Shown: piece by piece, positions 1 through 11,000 of the stretch
Position numbering within the stretch: the stretch's first letter is position 1
Layout of the letters: each line of letters opens with the position of its first letter
Origin: Echiichthys vipera
Taxonomy: Eukaryota; Chordata; Actinopteri; Perciformes; Trachinidae
Direction: 5' to 3'
Assembly (NCBI GenBank): GCA_963691815.1
Contig: OY829645.1
Coordinates: 17,680,672-17,744,671, forward strand
Length of the DNA stretch: 64,000 nt
Program-made: the position numbers and the translations under genes
The notes under the pieces: model-generated
What the model saw: only the letters and a program-made list of their open reading frames with translations
The model's database searches: none
Told to the model about the DNA's origin: nothing

Positions 1-959
1 TAGCGACTATCTTCTCGAGGATTTTGGAAATGAAGGGCAGATTTGAAATAGGCCGGAAATGAATGTAGTTGGTAGGATCTGCACCAGGTTTTTTCAGGAT
101 TGGGGTTATTGCAGCGGTTTTGAATGATGTAGGAACAGTTCCAGTGGTGAGAGAGGAGTGGATGATGGCAGAAATGAGGGGGACCAGAGAAGCTAGGCAG
201 GATTTAACCAGAACTGTGGGGAGGGGGTCCAGCTGACATGTGGTGGGCTTGGACTGATGGATGAGGTCGGAGATCTCTGCAAGTTGCAATAGTTGTAGGA
301 GTAGGTCCAGGCAGTTCGCAGTGGATTCGAAGGAGCTGAAGGCAGGCACAGACAGCTGCGAAACTTTCAAAGAAGCGGGGTAAATTATCACGGGACCTCC
401 TCCCCAGCCGGAACAGCGGGGTTGACAGATGTTAACGTACCCGGAGGAGTTGAGTTGGGAAAAAGTCGTTGGGCTGTTGCCATGTCACAGTTTAACAGAT
501 AAAATCAAACTTACGGTCACAGAGGAGATCCTGGATGAGATGCCCCTTGCTCATGAGTGAGCAGATGTTTAGCAGACCGAAGATGACAGTGGTGGTGCCG
601 TACTTGACAGCTGTGTTAGCCGACCGGGCGAGGCTGGTTAGCACGCTGTGGTTTGCAACACGGCCAGTGTTGGGTGGAGAGCGACTGGAGTTGGACCAGA
701 TGGACTTGATTGTTTTCGAAGACTCCTCTCGGAAGCTCCGGTGGGACCCCTGGTGGATGTATCTCCAACGAGGCAGGAAAGCGATGTCCGGGTGGAGGTG
801 TAGTGGAGTCGGCGGAGGCTCGAGCAGGTGGAAGCGCAGTCTCAGGAGCTCCAAATCTGAGTACTGGAGCAGTCCCATCACGGGTTGGCAAACCAGCGAC
901 AGGACAGCCCAGGCAAGCACGGACGAGATGTATATCCTGTCAGACCACATTGTTGGCAT
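1..959 (-). mobile_element. L2-like LINE fragment, internally deleted
   Basis: Read on the minus strand, 1-330 encodes the start of a non-LTR reverse transcriptase, with the recognisable runs LDPLPT.LVK, TPILKKPGADPTNY and RPISNLPFISKILEKIV. The segment 492-959 encodes the region upstream of and entering the endonuclease (FGLLNICSL..., ending DRKFDFIC). In an intact element about 1 kb of endonuclease and early RT sequence should lie between these two parts. Here they are only about 160 bp apart, so the catalytic endonuclease core is deleted. The window edge cuts the RT. The family (L2/CR1-like teleost LINE) is inferred from motif wording. It is a dead copy with no host function apparent. Confidence 0.72.
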
Positions 960-1185
960 AGACTCGGATAGCTTAGGCGAGAAGGTGAGCAGTCAACATT
1001 CAAATAAGTTTAAAAGTGCTGGTGAGCAGCCAGTCGCGCCAGCATTTACTCATCTAGCTCTCAGCGCCATGACAGGCTGCGCGTGTATCGATGGGCGGGC
1101 ACAAGACGGAAGTTCCAAAACAAGTGTACCGTGGGCTGGTTACTATGGCTGAACAATCAAAACATAGTTATATTGTGGGAAGATC

Positions 1186-1319
1186 CTCGAGGCACGGGTT
1201 CGTCTCCAACTTGTGACCCTTTGCTGCATGTCTCCCCCCCTCTCTCTCACTCCATTACCTGTCTGTCCTATCTAATAAAAGGCTTGAAGACGGCCAAAAA
1301 AGTAATCTTTAAAAAAACA
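1186..1319 (+). mobile_element. 3' part of a tRNA-derived SINE
   Basis: The segment carries a degenerate box-B-like stretch (CACGGGTTCGTCTCC), then CTTTGCTGCATGTC, a pyrimidine-rich body and the end TAATCTTTAAAAAA. The reverse complement of 12222-12413 has the same order of blocks, including the end CCAAAAAAATAATCTTTAAA, so these are two copies of one family in opposite orientation. This copy lacks its 5' (box A) part. Confidence 0.55.
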
Positions 1320-1421
1320 CAAAAAAAGCATAGTTGCTTTGTAACATTTTTCAATAGAATCTTAACTCACATTCGTTGTCATACTTCTTTAGTTTAACTT
1401 AGATTTCAGAATAAAACATAC

Positions 1422-1628
1422 CTGGCAGTCACTGCGGTACCACTCCACTCCTTCCTCCATGCCGGGAAGCAAAGCCCTACATTCAGTTGAGAATGGCTTG
1501 CAATTCTGAGGCTCTAGTGGTTTGGGTTCTGCTGGCATCCTGGTCCTCATGTGAATGACTGAACAAATAATAATACTCATCCCCAGGCACAACAGGAAGC
1601 TGCATTTTGTTCCTTCAAGCTGGCCCAT
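1422..1628 (-). CDS. First coding exon of a type II membrane protein; candidate gcnt7
   Basis: The frame starts at an ATG at 1628 and runs open to a strong splice donor (CAG|GTATGT, exon end 1422, phase 0). It encodes about 69 residues: a short basic cytosolic start, a hydrophobic segment rich in L, I and C (about residues 9-24, ending SIIICSVIH), then a luminal part with cysteines (CKPFSTECRALLPG). This layout suits the signal-anchor exon of a Golgi glycosyltransferase. In human, GCNT7 lies antisense to and overlaps RTF2, so position and strand support gcnt7. The sequence match alone is weak. The frame is also open upstream to an ATG at 1694. The remaining exons would lie left of the window, since 1-1320 is LINE and SINE sequence. 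Confidence 0.4.
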
Positions 1629-1699
1629 AATAGCCCTGCTTCTCTTTATCCAAACAGCACCACGACAGATAAAACTCCTGCATGATAAAGACATCCAGA

Positions 1700-4600
1700 T
1701 TGGTTATTTGCAGTAGGACCATGGACCCCAGAGGGATATTTAATGGGGTTAAATATGTAGATCGAGCCAGTTTTAAGGTTCAGAAATGTAGTTTAGTGTA
1801 CTGAATTCAGTCTATTAATAGCTGTTATCTGAGATGTGGCGCACCACTGGAAAAACATTGCCGCCGGTTCATCTTTCTGAAGAACAACCTTTAAAAATGG
1901 CATTCATGAATTGTATATAGGTTTTTTTAATTGATTTTTATAATTGTGGAAAGTAATAAATTCCACCAGTTGATAAAGTATAGTTAAACAAGTTTAAACC
2001 TTTTTAAATGCTGTCATGGAAGTTTTTGATATGAATATTTTCATTTCTTCCAGGAACCTGAATTGAACTAGTGCTGATATTAGTTGCTCGATAGAAAATG
2101 TATTACTCATAACTATGATAGTCGTTTAATTACTATTACGTAAAAATTAAAAACAATTTATGGTTATAGCTTGCTTCTTTTTGTTCCATTGTGTCATGAA
2201 ATTAGCTAACACATTTTGCAGACAAAAGTAAAATATCTTTGTTTTTCAGTGAATGAAAATGAATTGACAAATATTTCTTTGCAGTAAGGAAAGCGGGTTT
2301 TATTTTAAAATGCATAACAGTTAGCCAAAAGTTGCTCTTTTGAGTATCCTTGTTGCAATAAAGTTATGTTTCTCTCAAAAGTGGCTTTCAGTTGAACCAG
2401 TAAGCTGTTGGGCTCTCGTTGATGCAGATTTGTTTCAGGCTAGAGGCTATGTTAGAAAAAAATCAGGGCAGCTATTCTTAATTTCATGTCAGAAGCTTCC
2501 TCACTTCAGTCCCCTTGCTGTTAAAGCCCTGCTGTTCTTCAGAACAGCACCACAGATACAGCTATCCATAGGGGGGCTGCCATGGAAATATGTATATTCT
2601 TCTGTTGAGATGTTACATCACACAAACACACACGCCTTCCTTCACTAACAGAAAAAATAACAAATACAACCGAGCATGCCAAGTAAATAAGTAATATCTT
2701 GTTGCTTGATTGCTCTCAATGTTTGCATTTGCATAATTATTTCACATTTCTAAAATTAATTTTTGTTTGCTGTCTAGATCAAGCAACTAAAGCCTATACA
2801 AAGACATAATTACACGCACATCAAGACAGAATACCAAAGACAGGGCAAGGTGAGCCATTTACCTTCGAGGCAGTTCAGTCTGTAGTCCTGAAGAAGTAAA
2901 ACATTAGACATCAGCTCCCAATCTGATCATTATTACCTAAACACACAGCCACAGCAGATGGCGACAGGAAGAGTAGGCGTAGTTTCTGTGATATGTTTCA
3001 CGTAAACCTTGGTTGGAGAGATTGAGACCCTGACAGAGTGAGACAGAGTACTTTGCATATGCGTTTTTTTTTCTCTTGTTGTAGTCATTGCTGGTTAGGT
3101 TGCTCCCCCCACATCCCCACGAGACGAGGTCCGTCCCTGCCTGGTTACCAGCAGTAACACCCATGAACACACACTCTATCTCCCTAATGTTTTTCCACTC
3201 TCCTTCCCGTTCAGTTTCTTACTTACTGGTATGATGTATTTTACTTTTTTGTCCTCTTGCTTTTCATTATTTCTCACACACCCATTTGCCTCAGGTTCCT
3301 TTCTTCTTTTGTTTTAATTTGAAGAGGTTTTTAATCCAGTCCATCTGCACAGTTGGAGGTGCACATATTGATTTATCCACAGTGTCTCTCCACTGAGTAC
3401 TGTCTCTGTTTTGCTGCCCTTGTTGTTGCCTGTCAGGTAGTGCTGAAGCAGGATTCTGGCTGACCTGTTCACCGACTTGATGACACGATTCATGACTCGC
3501 CGGTGACCTATGTCATTTATGGTTATAGCAACAGCAGAGTGACAGACTTCAGAGCAGCACCCACAGAGTTTGTTTGCTGCTCGGTCAGCTTCTGAGATTA
3601 TCCCTCTTGTGTTAAACAGAGCACATGGCCGGAGTTCACACCCACTGAGCCTGCATTATGGCAATACAATGGATCCCCTGCTTGTTACTCAGGGGTTTAA
3701 TGTTTATGTTTTTACATGGGTGTGTTTTCCCTTTTGTTGAAGCAGGCATGCGGCATATGTTAGACAAAATTATTAATTATATATTTTTGCAACGCACTCT
3801 TGAGTTAGCTTGCCCAGGAGAAATGTAACAGTGTGAAATAACGTTTTTTTTTAGAGAGTGGGTTTCCGAATGGTGCCATGACTCTGTAAATAGTAAAGTG
3901 AAATGGAACGTAGCAAACTGCTTTGGATAAATCAAATATAGGTACATATCTTCTATTTCAGGGCTGAATTAACAAACATAGGGACAACAGTTGTAATGAG
4001 TATTGAATTGACCACGATGATTCAGTTAGGTCTGAAACAAACATTTATTTTATTTGGCAGGCCAGTACACCTTAATCTATCATAGACTATTCAGTCATTG
4101 GGACAGCAAACAAACTTTGAAGCCGTTTTTTATTGTTGAAATTACTTTAGAGTTACTGCGGTTAGCCTTTGAAGGACTGTAGGGTTTGTTTACCATTATC
4201 ATTACTTTAATACTCTGTTTAAAGGGGAAATCACTCTCATCCCTGTGTTTTGTTGTCGTAAAAAAAAGAAAATGCCTGTTGAACAAGTTTAGTTTAAGTC
4301 TGTAGATCAATTTAGCCACCCTGCCATCCAGATAGTAAGATTACAAATAATATACTGGTCCATTAAAGTGGATTTAACAATACACACTTTAATTTTAGTG
4401 AGTAGAATAGACAATATTGTAAACCTGACGGGATGTTTGGCAGGTTAAAATGTTTTAAATAGTTAGTGCATCCATATAGTATATCATTAATCAATGTCTG
4501 TCTGACTGAATCTGAATTTGCCTTTTTCCTTCTGCTTCCCTGTGTTTTGAGTTTGATTTTGCTTACAGAGAAAACCAAATGCAATCTGAATGCAAATTCA

Positions 4601-5062
4601 GTGAAAATGGCTATGTAAGTTAAAGCTATGTGGCACAGAGATAGTCTGGATGTTGATCTACATATTTATATAGGTTTTCAGGATAACGTTGCGTATGAGA
4701 ATGGAATGGTATGGATTTATATACTATTTGCCATTTTAGTCTTCCTATTCCTTCTACAGGTACCTCATACACATTTTTAATAACGTTTAGCAAGCTGGAT
4801 AAACGAACCATTACTTTGCAAATCAAAGTAGGACTACATCGCCTTATCTATTGTTACAAATCTTGTTAAAAAATCTCTGTCAGACATATGTAAAAGGTTC
4901 AAATTGATGTTCATCACAATCACCTTTGTTTCACAAAACTACTAACACTATATAACACAAACTTAAGTAGGGAGTATTAAGGATACATGAACTGCCTCTA
5001 CATTTCTTCCTCTACGGTGTCAGTCAGTATCTCTTACCTGGGCTGTCATGTTTGTGTTTTAG
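1700..5062. other. Non-coding stretch, probably rtf2 intron
   Basis: AT-rich sequence with no long reading frame. I could not find the upstream rtf2 exons (the zinc-binding, RING-like part of the protein) here, so they probably lie left of the window. No convincing RNA gene or transposon ends were seen. Confidence 0.4.
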
Positions 5063-8000
5063 TGTGGAGAGACATTTGAAGATACGGATGTTGTTGTTCT
5101 CAATGGCACTAAAGAGGAGGTGGAGAAGCTTAGGGAGAAGATGGAAGAGACACGGGCCAAAGTCAAAACTAAGGTGAGTTTTAATTTAAACTGAAGTACA
5201 GATTATCCACTCTGACAATGTGATGGAGTGTTTTTTGGGGATTGAATAAGCGATAAAATACATTATTTGGTTTTGAGTGAAAAAAGTGTTAGCTTTTGAA
5301 CTGTATTTCTCTTCACTAGGAAAAAAATAATTTTTGTAAACTTATACATCCAATCATAATAATTTTTGATGACTTTTAATCAAAACAGTTCCTCCCCCTT
5401 TTTAGAAATCAAAGAAGAGCAAAGCAACTGGAACTGTGTCCACACCATCCGAGTCAAAAGGTTTGTGTAAAGCCTGGTTGAGGCACCACACATCTTGTTA
5501 CTACAAATCTGTTAAGCATTTACATAAACAAAACCAAGCAGCGAACAAAACCTTTACTTCTTCATTTGGATAATGCTTTGAATGTGCTCTAATGGTGTTA
5601 GCCGAGTTAATAAAACATTAAACTTACATGAAATACCTGTGTATTTAATACAATAATGTGTGTTAAAATAACACTGCAGAATGAGATACTCATTGATGAT
5701 ATTATTTATTATTGTAATGGCAATTTCTCCCAGTTTTGTTCCATTGTCCAGTTTCCATTAATACATAGGTGTTTGCAGTGATCTCCTACACAGATGCGGT
5801 TAACAAGTTGTAAAGTATGGAGTAAGACAGCTGTCAAAAAGATGTATCCTTGATTCTCAAATTCATATTCATAATAACAATTTGTGTTTCAAAAAAGTTA
5901 TTGCACACAAAATTCTGTAGTCATATCCGTGAGTCTTTGAAACGGGATGTGGGTTAGGATTGTTTTTATGAGTATGAATCAAAAAGCTGAGTGCAAAGTC
6001 TTGTGAATACGACTCAAACTTCTACGAGTACAAAGTCCTCACTGTGAATATGACTTCAAGTTTACTCTTGTCCTTTACCTGAGTATTTTATTTACATGCT
6101 ACTCTATACTTCTACTCCACTTCAAGTCAGTGGAAATATTCTACTTTTGACTCCACTGTATTTATCTGATTACTTCAGTTACTAGTTACTTTACCAGACA
6201 AGTACATATAAAACATTAGTTTGTTCATCAAAAACTGGACTGACAAAAATTAACGTAACAGAGTATTTTTTACAGTTTAGTGGGAAAGTGGTGTTGAAGT
6301 TAGCATGATTTTTATTCAAATGCCTAATCAACTTATACTCTTTACCCACCGACATGGCTGCAGATTAAACGCAGGCTTCAAGGTGGCAGTTATACACAAA
6401 AACCTGTCTATTCGCTGAAACGATTGAGAAAAACAACAGAGCGGAGCTTAGCGAGCTGTTGGCGAGAGGATTCAGAAATCCACAAAGATGAGCGTTGCGG
6501 GAGCGCGTGGAGTGTTGTGGCCGCGGGTCTACAGGGAGCGCGTGGCGCAAGTCTCCCAGTGCGCTGGGATTTTATGCGCTGAGATCAGAGAGGACAGCAG
6601 TCAACATCGGCCAGCATGGCCATGAATTACTGTTTCACACAGGCTTCTACTCAAAGGACCAGAAAATATTCCATCTTTTGTTCGCACGTTCGTAGTTCAC
6701 TGATAATCCCTGGTATACCTCTGTGCCCCCCCCTCGGATCTACACGATTAACGTAGGTCACCTATTTCGGTTTCAAAACAGCAAATTTTGCCAAAAGGTG
6801 AGTGATTTTCATGCCTGACATACCCTTCGTCCCAACGCTGAGGTGACTGTAGGCTGAGAACCACTCGCCACTTGTAGCACGGCTGAATGTGACATATTTA
6901 GCTGGTTATTCAACAAAGTTGTGGATTGTGCATTTTCTGTCTTTGTCGTCATCGACCAACTTAAAGTGACTCCATACTGCACTCCGTTTTGGACTCTTCG
7001 TCCTGTCAGTGTGCCACTTCTCGTGTGTATTGTTGTTGGCGTCAGAGAACTGCTTCGTTTGTATTCCCGCTATTGTTGTTTTTAGCGGCCTGTTTTACTT
7101 TTAATTTTAGTCTAGTCTTTGTGTCAAGTTGTCGTTTTAGTTTTAATTAGTTTTAGTCACGGTTATATTCTTTTTAGTCTAGTCAAGCTTCAGTCGTCTA
7201 AAAGTCTGAGCATTTTAGTCTTATTTTAGTCAGAATTGTCCATGACTATTTTAGTCTAGTTTTAGTCGACGAAAACTTACGACATTTCAGTTTAGTTTTA
7301 GTCAAAGAAAATTGTATTTAAGGGTCTGCTCACATTGTCCTTTTGGCCGCAGCCAAAACCGGTTTTTCAGCTAAAGTCTAGTACCTTTAAGCCATGTGAG
7401 TGCACCTGCTCCGCGTTTAACTGCGGCCAGCGGACCGTCCACGGCCCGCTTGAAAGAGGTGGGCTTTAGCGGAGCCGTTTGCACATGTACCAGCACGAAC
7501 ATGCGCACGTGTACGAGCACGAGCACGAGCCCTACGGCAGTAGCGTTATGTCCGCCTGTTCGGACATGTAAATAGAAGGACGGACCATGCGCGGACATTT
7601 AACAACAACAACAATGGCGGTGAAAGGTTCATGTTGGTGTGGTGCGGAGGTGGAGTGTTTACTGCAGATTTGGTCGGATGAAAATATTCAAAAACAGTCG
7701 ACAAGACGCACAAAAACTCAGAGGTCTGTGGAAAGATTTGTAAACAAAGCCACACACACGCGATCAATGCGTGTGATGTGTTACGGCGTGATGGCGTATG
7801 GACAGCAAGAAGCATTGGCCGGCCCTGGCAGTGTGAGTACAAACGGGGCTGGGGCGCGGGGGGGGGGGGGGGGGGCAAGTACCCTAAAGTCCGGGTCTCG
7901 GTCCGGGAGGACAGTGTGAGCACGCTCTTAGTCTCTTTTTAGTGATGCAATTATATTTAATCAATGTAATAAAAGTACCTAGTAGTATTGACGAAACCAA

Positions 8001-11000
8001 CATTTTCTTTTAGCCAAACCCATGCAAATATCTTTTGTTTACATGCATGTACGGGTCTAGAATAAGTAATTCAAAGTCATGTTGATGCCAAATTCAGTTC
8101 AGTGTGATTGCTATGTGAATAACAAAACTAGTGAAAGTATTTGGCCAACAAGGGATGCTTAGTGCACTTATAGAGTGAGTCAGTCAGGTAGGAACTAAAA
8201 ACCCACTTTACACTCTTTACACACGTTAACCCATGTTACACTCTCTTACAAACAAATATACACACACACGCACACACATTTGTTCTCAGCTCCAGTGGCT
8301 AACGTCTAAAGCTAGGGTTACAATTCGATACATTAACCGTAGCCTCATGAGTTGGCATGTCGCATGAGCTTTCTAAAACAGAAAGTATCGTTACGTTAAT
8401 GTCTTGACTTACCTAAATTCGCATTTCTCCCTTTCTTTTTCCACAACACATTCCGTTTTCTTTTCCACGTCTATGTAATGAAAGTTTTTCCAAATGTCGT
8501 TTCTTCTTTTTCTCCCAAAGACAATCCTCGCCTGGCCGGCCATTGGTCTCTTTCTCGGTGCCAGACTTTGTTCTAATTTTTCTTTCTTAGTTGTCGTTAA
8601 CGCTAACCCACAGCAGCTGCATCTTCTTAATCTAAATAATGCCGCGTGTGTGGATTGAGGAAGTGATGTCCTCCAGACGCGAGACACAGGAAAAAGAAAA
8701 ACTGCAAAATAATAATGTGACTAAACGAGACGAAACAATGTTATTCCACCTCGTTTTGGTCAAGGAAAATGAAGAGACATTTTAGCGTAGCTTTTATTTT
8801 GTAAACCACAATTAGTCTCGTTTTTATTTGTCAACATTGCATTATATATTTAATTATAGTTATCGTCACATGACCAGCATTTACATTGCGTCTCGTCTAG
8901 TTTTTCTCACGTGATAAAGGTTTGTTGACACTATTTCGTCAGAATTTTCGTTGACGAAAGCAACACTAGTTCCCGCATGTGTGTCAAGTATGTCTGGCGT
9001 CAAGTGCGCCCTCACATGGACTGGCGGGGAATTACAGGTTCAAAATGCAATTAAAGCTGCAAGCAGTGATGAACGGGCCCTCGCACCTGGTTCATGTCGG
9101 GGAGGTGGTGGGTCGCCGGCACTCGTGGCATTGTGCTTTAGATATTGAGAATTTCATGTAAATGTGATTCATTTTGTAATCGTTGTGTAAGCATCAAAGG
9201 CGTAGGATCAGGGGGTGGGGGCTGTGATGCATATGTGCATGTGTGTCTATGGATGTGTGTGTGATATCAGCCTTTAGAGTCTCCTCGACCAGCTACCCAG
9301 CCAGTGTCTCAGTCTGCAGAGTGTCAGCGCAATCACACAGCAAGTTGTCACGGAGACGTCCTTGATTGGGTCCCACTTAGAGTCAACAATCAACAGGTGC
9401 CTGTGACAGGAAGGGAGGGAAGAAGCAATGAGCGCGTCACACAGCAGCATTCTCCTGGATTAGTTTTTCCAGTAACGACCTTGGCCAGGACAGTTACCGA
9501 GATAGGGTCCGGAATGCAGATTAGATTGTGATTGTTTTGGATAGGGCGAGCTGTCGCGTTATGGTAGACACGACTTTACTCTGAATGTCTGTCCTGGGAC
9601 CTCGTTTATAAAACTGCGTAGGATTCACTTCAAAGTTGTCGTACAGACAAAACATAGGACATGGTCGGACCGTTGCAGAAATAAAAAAGCGATGAATGAA
9701 AGCATTAATTCTCACTCGGTGCTCTTATAGCAACATGAGTGCAGTCAACAGCACCGATAACATTTGAGAAACCGTACATTGCTGCAACTTGCGCCTTTTT
9801 GTTTCCCTGTTCTCAGAGATCCAAATGAACCATGAGAACAGTACACGGCAGTCGGGGGCGGCTTATAGACAGCTCGTCCTCATTTTTCAGTTAATCAGCG
9901 AGTGTGCGTCATTACGCATTGTGATGGCATGACCTTCTACCTAAAAACCTACAGGTGTGGAAATTAATCTAATCTAATTTTAACAAACGAACATATTAAA
10001 AGCAAAAATAAAACAAACTAAAGGCATTAAAATAAAGACTGTATTAAGCACTGTGATATACACCCTCATTAAAACTGCGCTACTATCTACCAGACGGAGG
10101 CATCGATAACAGCATCAGTGTGGAAACATTTGTTCTGTTAACTGTATTAATTATGAGAATAAACTCTAAAACATGCAAGTATTTAATAATTTAAACGTCT
10201 AATTTAATAATCACAGAACATATTTATGAGTTAAGAGGGTTTTTTTGAAAGATATCTTCATTTGAATGTACAATTCTACATCTTATTGCTGTTTTTTTCG
10301 CACTTCAGAGAAAAACATTAAAACAGCTGTTTGTGTATTTTTGTAAGAATGGCTTTTGTGAATTCTTCATATGATTGAGGGGGATTATTTTGATTTGTTT
10401 CACACAGTTTCTCATGTTTCATCCTTCTGCCATTGGTGTCGCTGTTTCTCATTTCTCCTGTTTCTTTGTGTACGGCTTGGTCAGAGTTTGTGTGGAGGAC
10501 CGCACATTTTCCCGTCAAGTTTTGTTCCAAAGGTGGCTTAGAAAGTGCTGTGCACCCTCTTCTGTGCGTATGCCACCTTTATAAATGAGGCCCCTGGTCT
10601 CAATTCGATAATCCCACAGACACTCCCTTCACTTTTGCCCAGCAGCTGCAACGCAACACACAGTAATACTGAGGAGCCGCAGTGTTTATTCATGGGCAAA
10701 CTGATAAATTCACCGTCTGCCATTATTTTGACCCTGTTGCTGGACGAGTTAAAATTGGTGGACCAGTCAGAACTGGTGCAGACACATGCTTCAGTGTCAG
10801 ATAAACACTGATGCCCGCAAGGTTGATGCTGACGTGAAATGTGGGATTTGCTTTGTGAAAAGTCTCATCTGCTCTTTTCCGGTTACTGTTTTCTTTCTTT
10901 AATTTTTTCATGATGTTAGTAGAGGCACTCTTTGTTTCATTCGCTATAAAGCAACAGAGTTTCTGTGATCCCATGACTAATGTCACCATTACAATATTTC

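Larger units (their letters stand above)
7071..8968. mobile_element. hAT-like non-autonomous DNA transposon, copy 1
   Basis: The ends TATTGTTGTTTTTAGCGG and GACGAAAGCAACACTA form a short terminal inverted repeat. The flanks are ATTCCCGC (7063-7070) and GTTCCCGC (8969-8976), an 8-bp target duplication with one mismatch. The interior is rich in TTTTAGTC motifs near the left end and in CGTC/GACGAAA motifs near the right. A second copy (60130-61398) has the same ends and interior. This copy is longer because another element is inserted at 7321-7927. No transposase frame is visible. Confidence 0.75.

Noticed and set aside
535..1152. 205-codon plus-strand frame
   Set aside because: It is the antisense of the LINE coding sequence at 492-959 and has no domain of its own.
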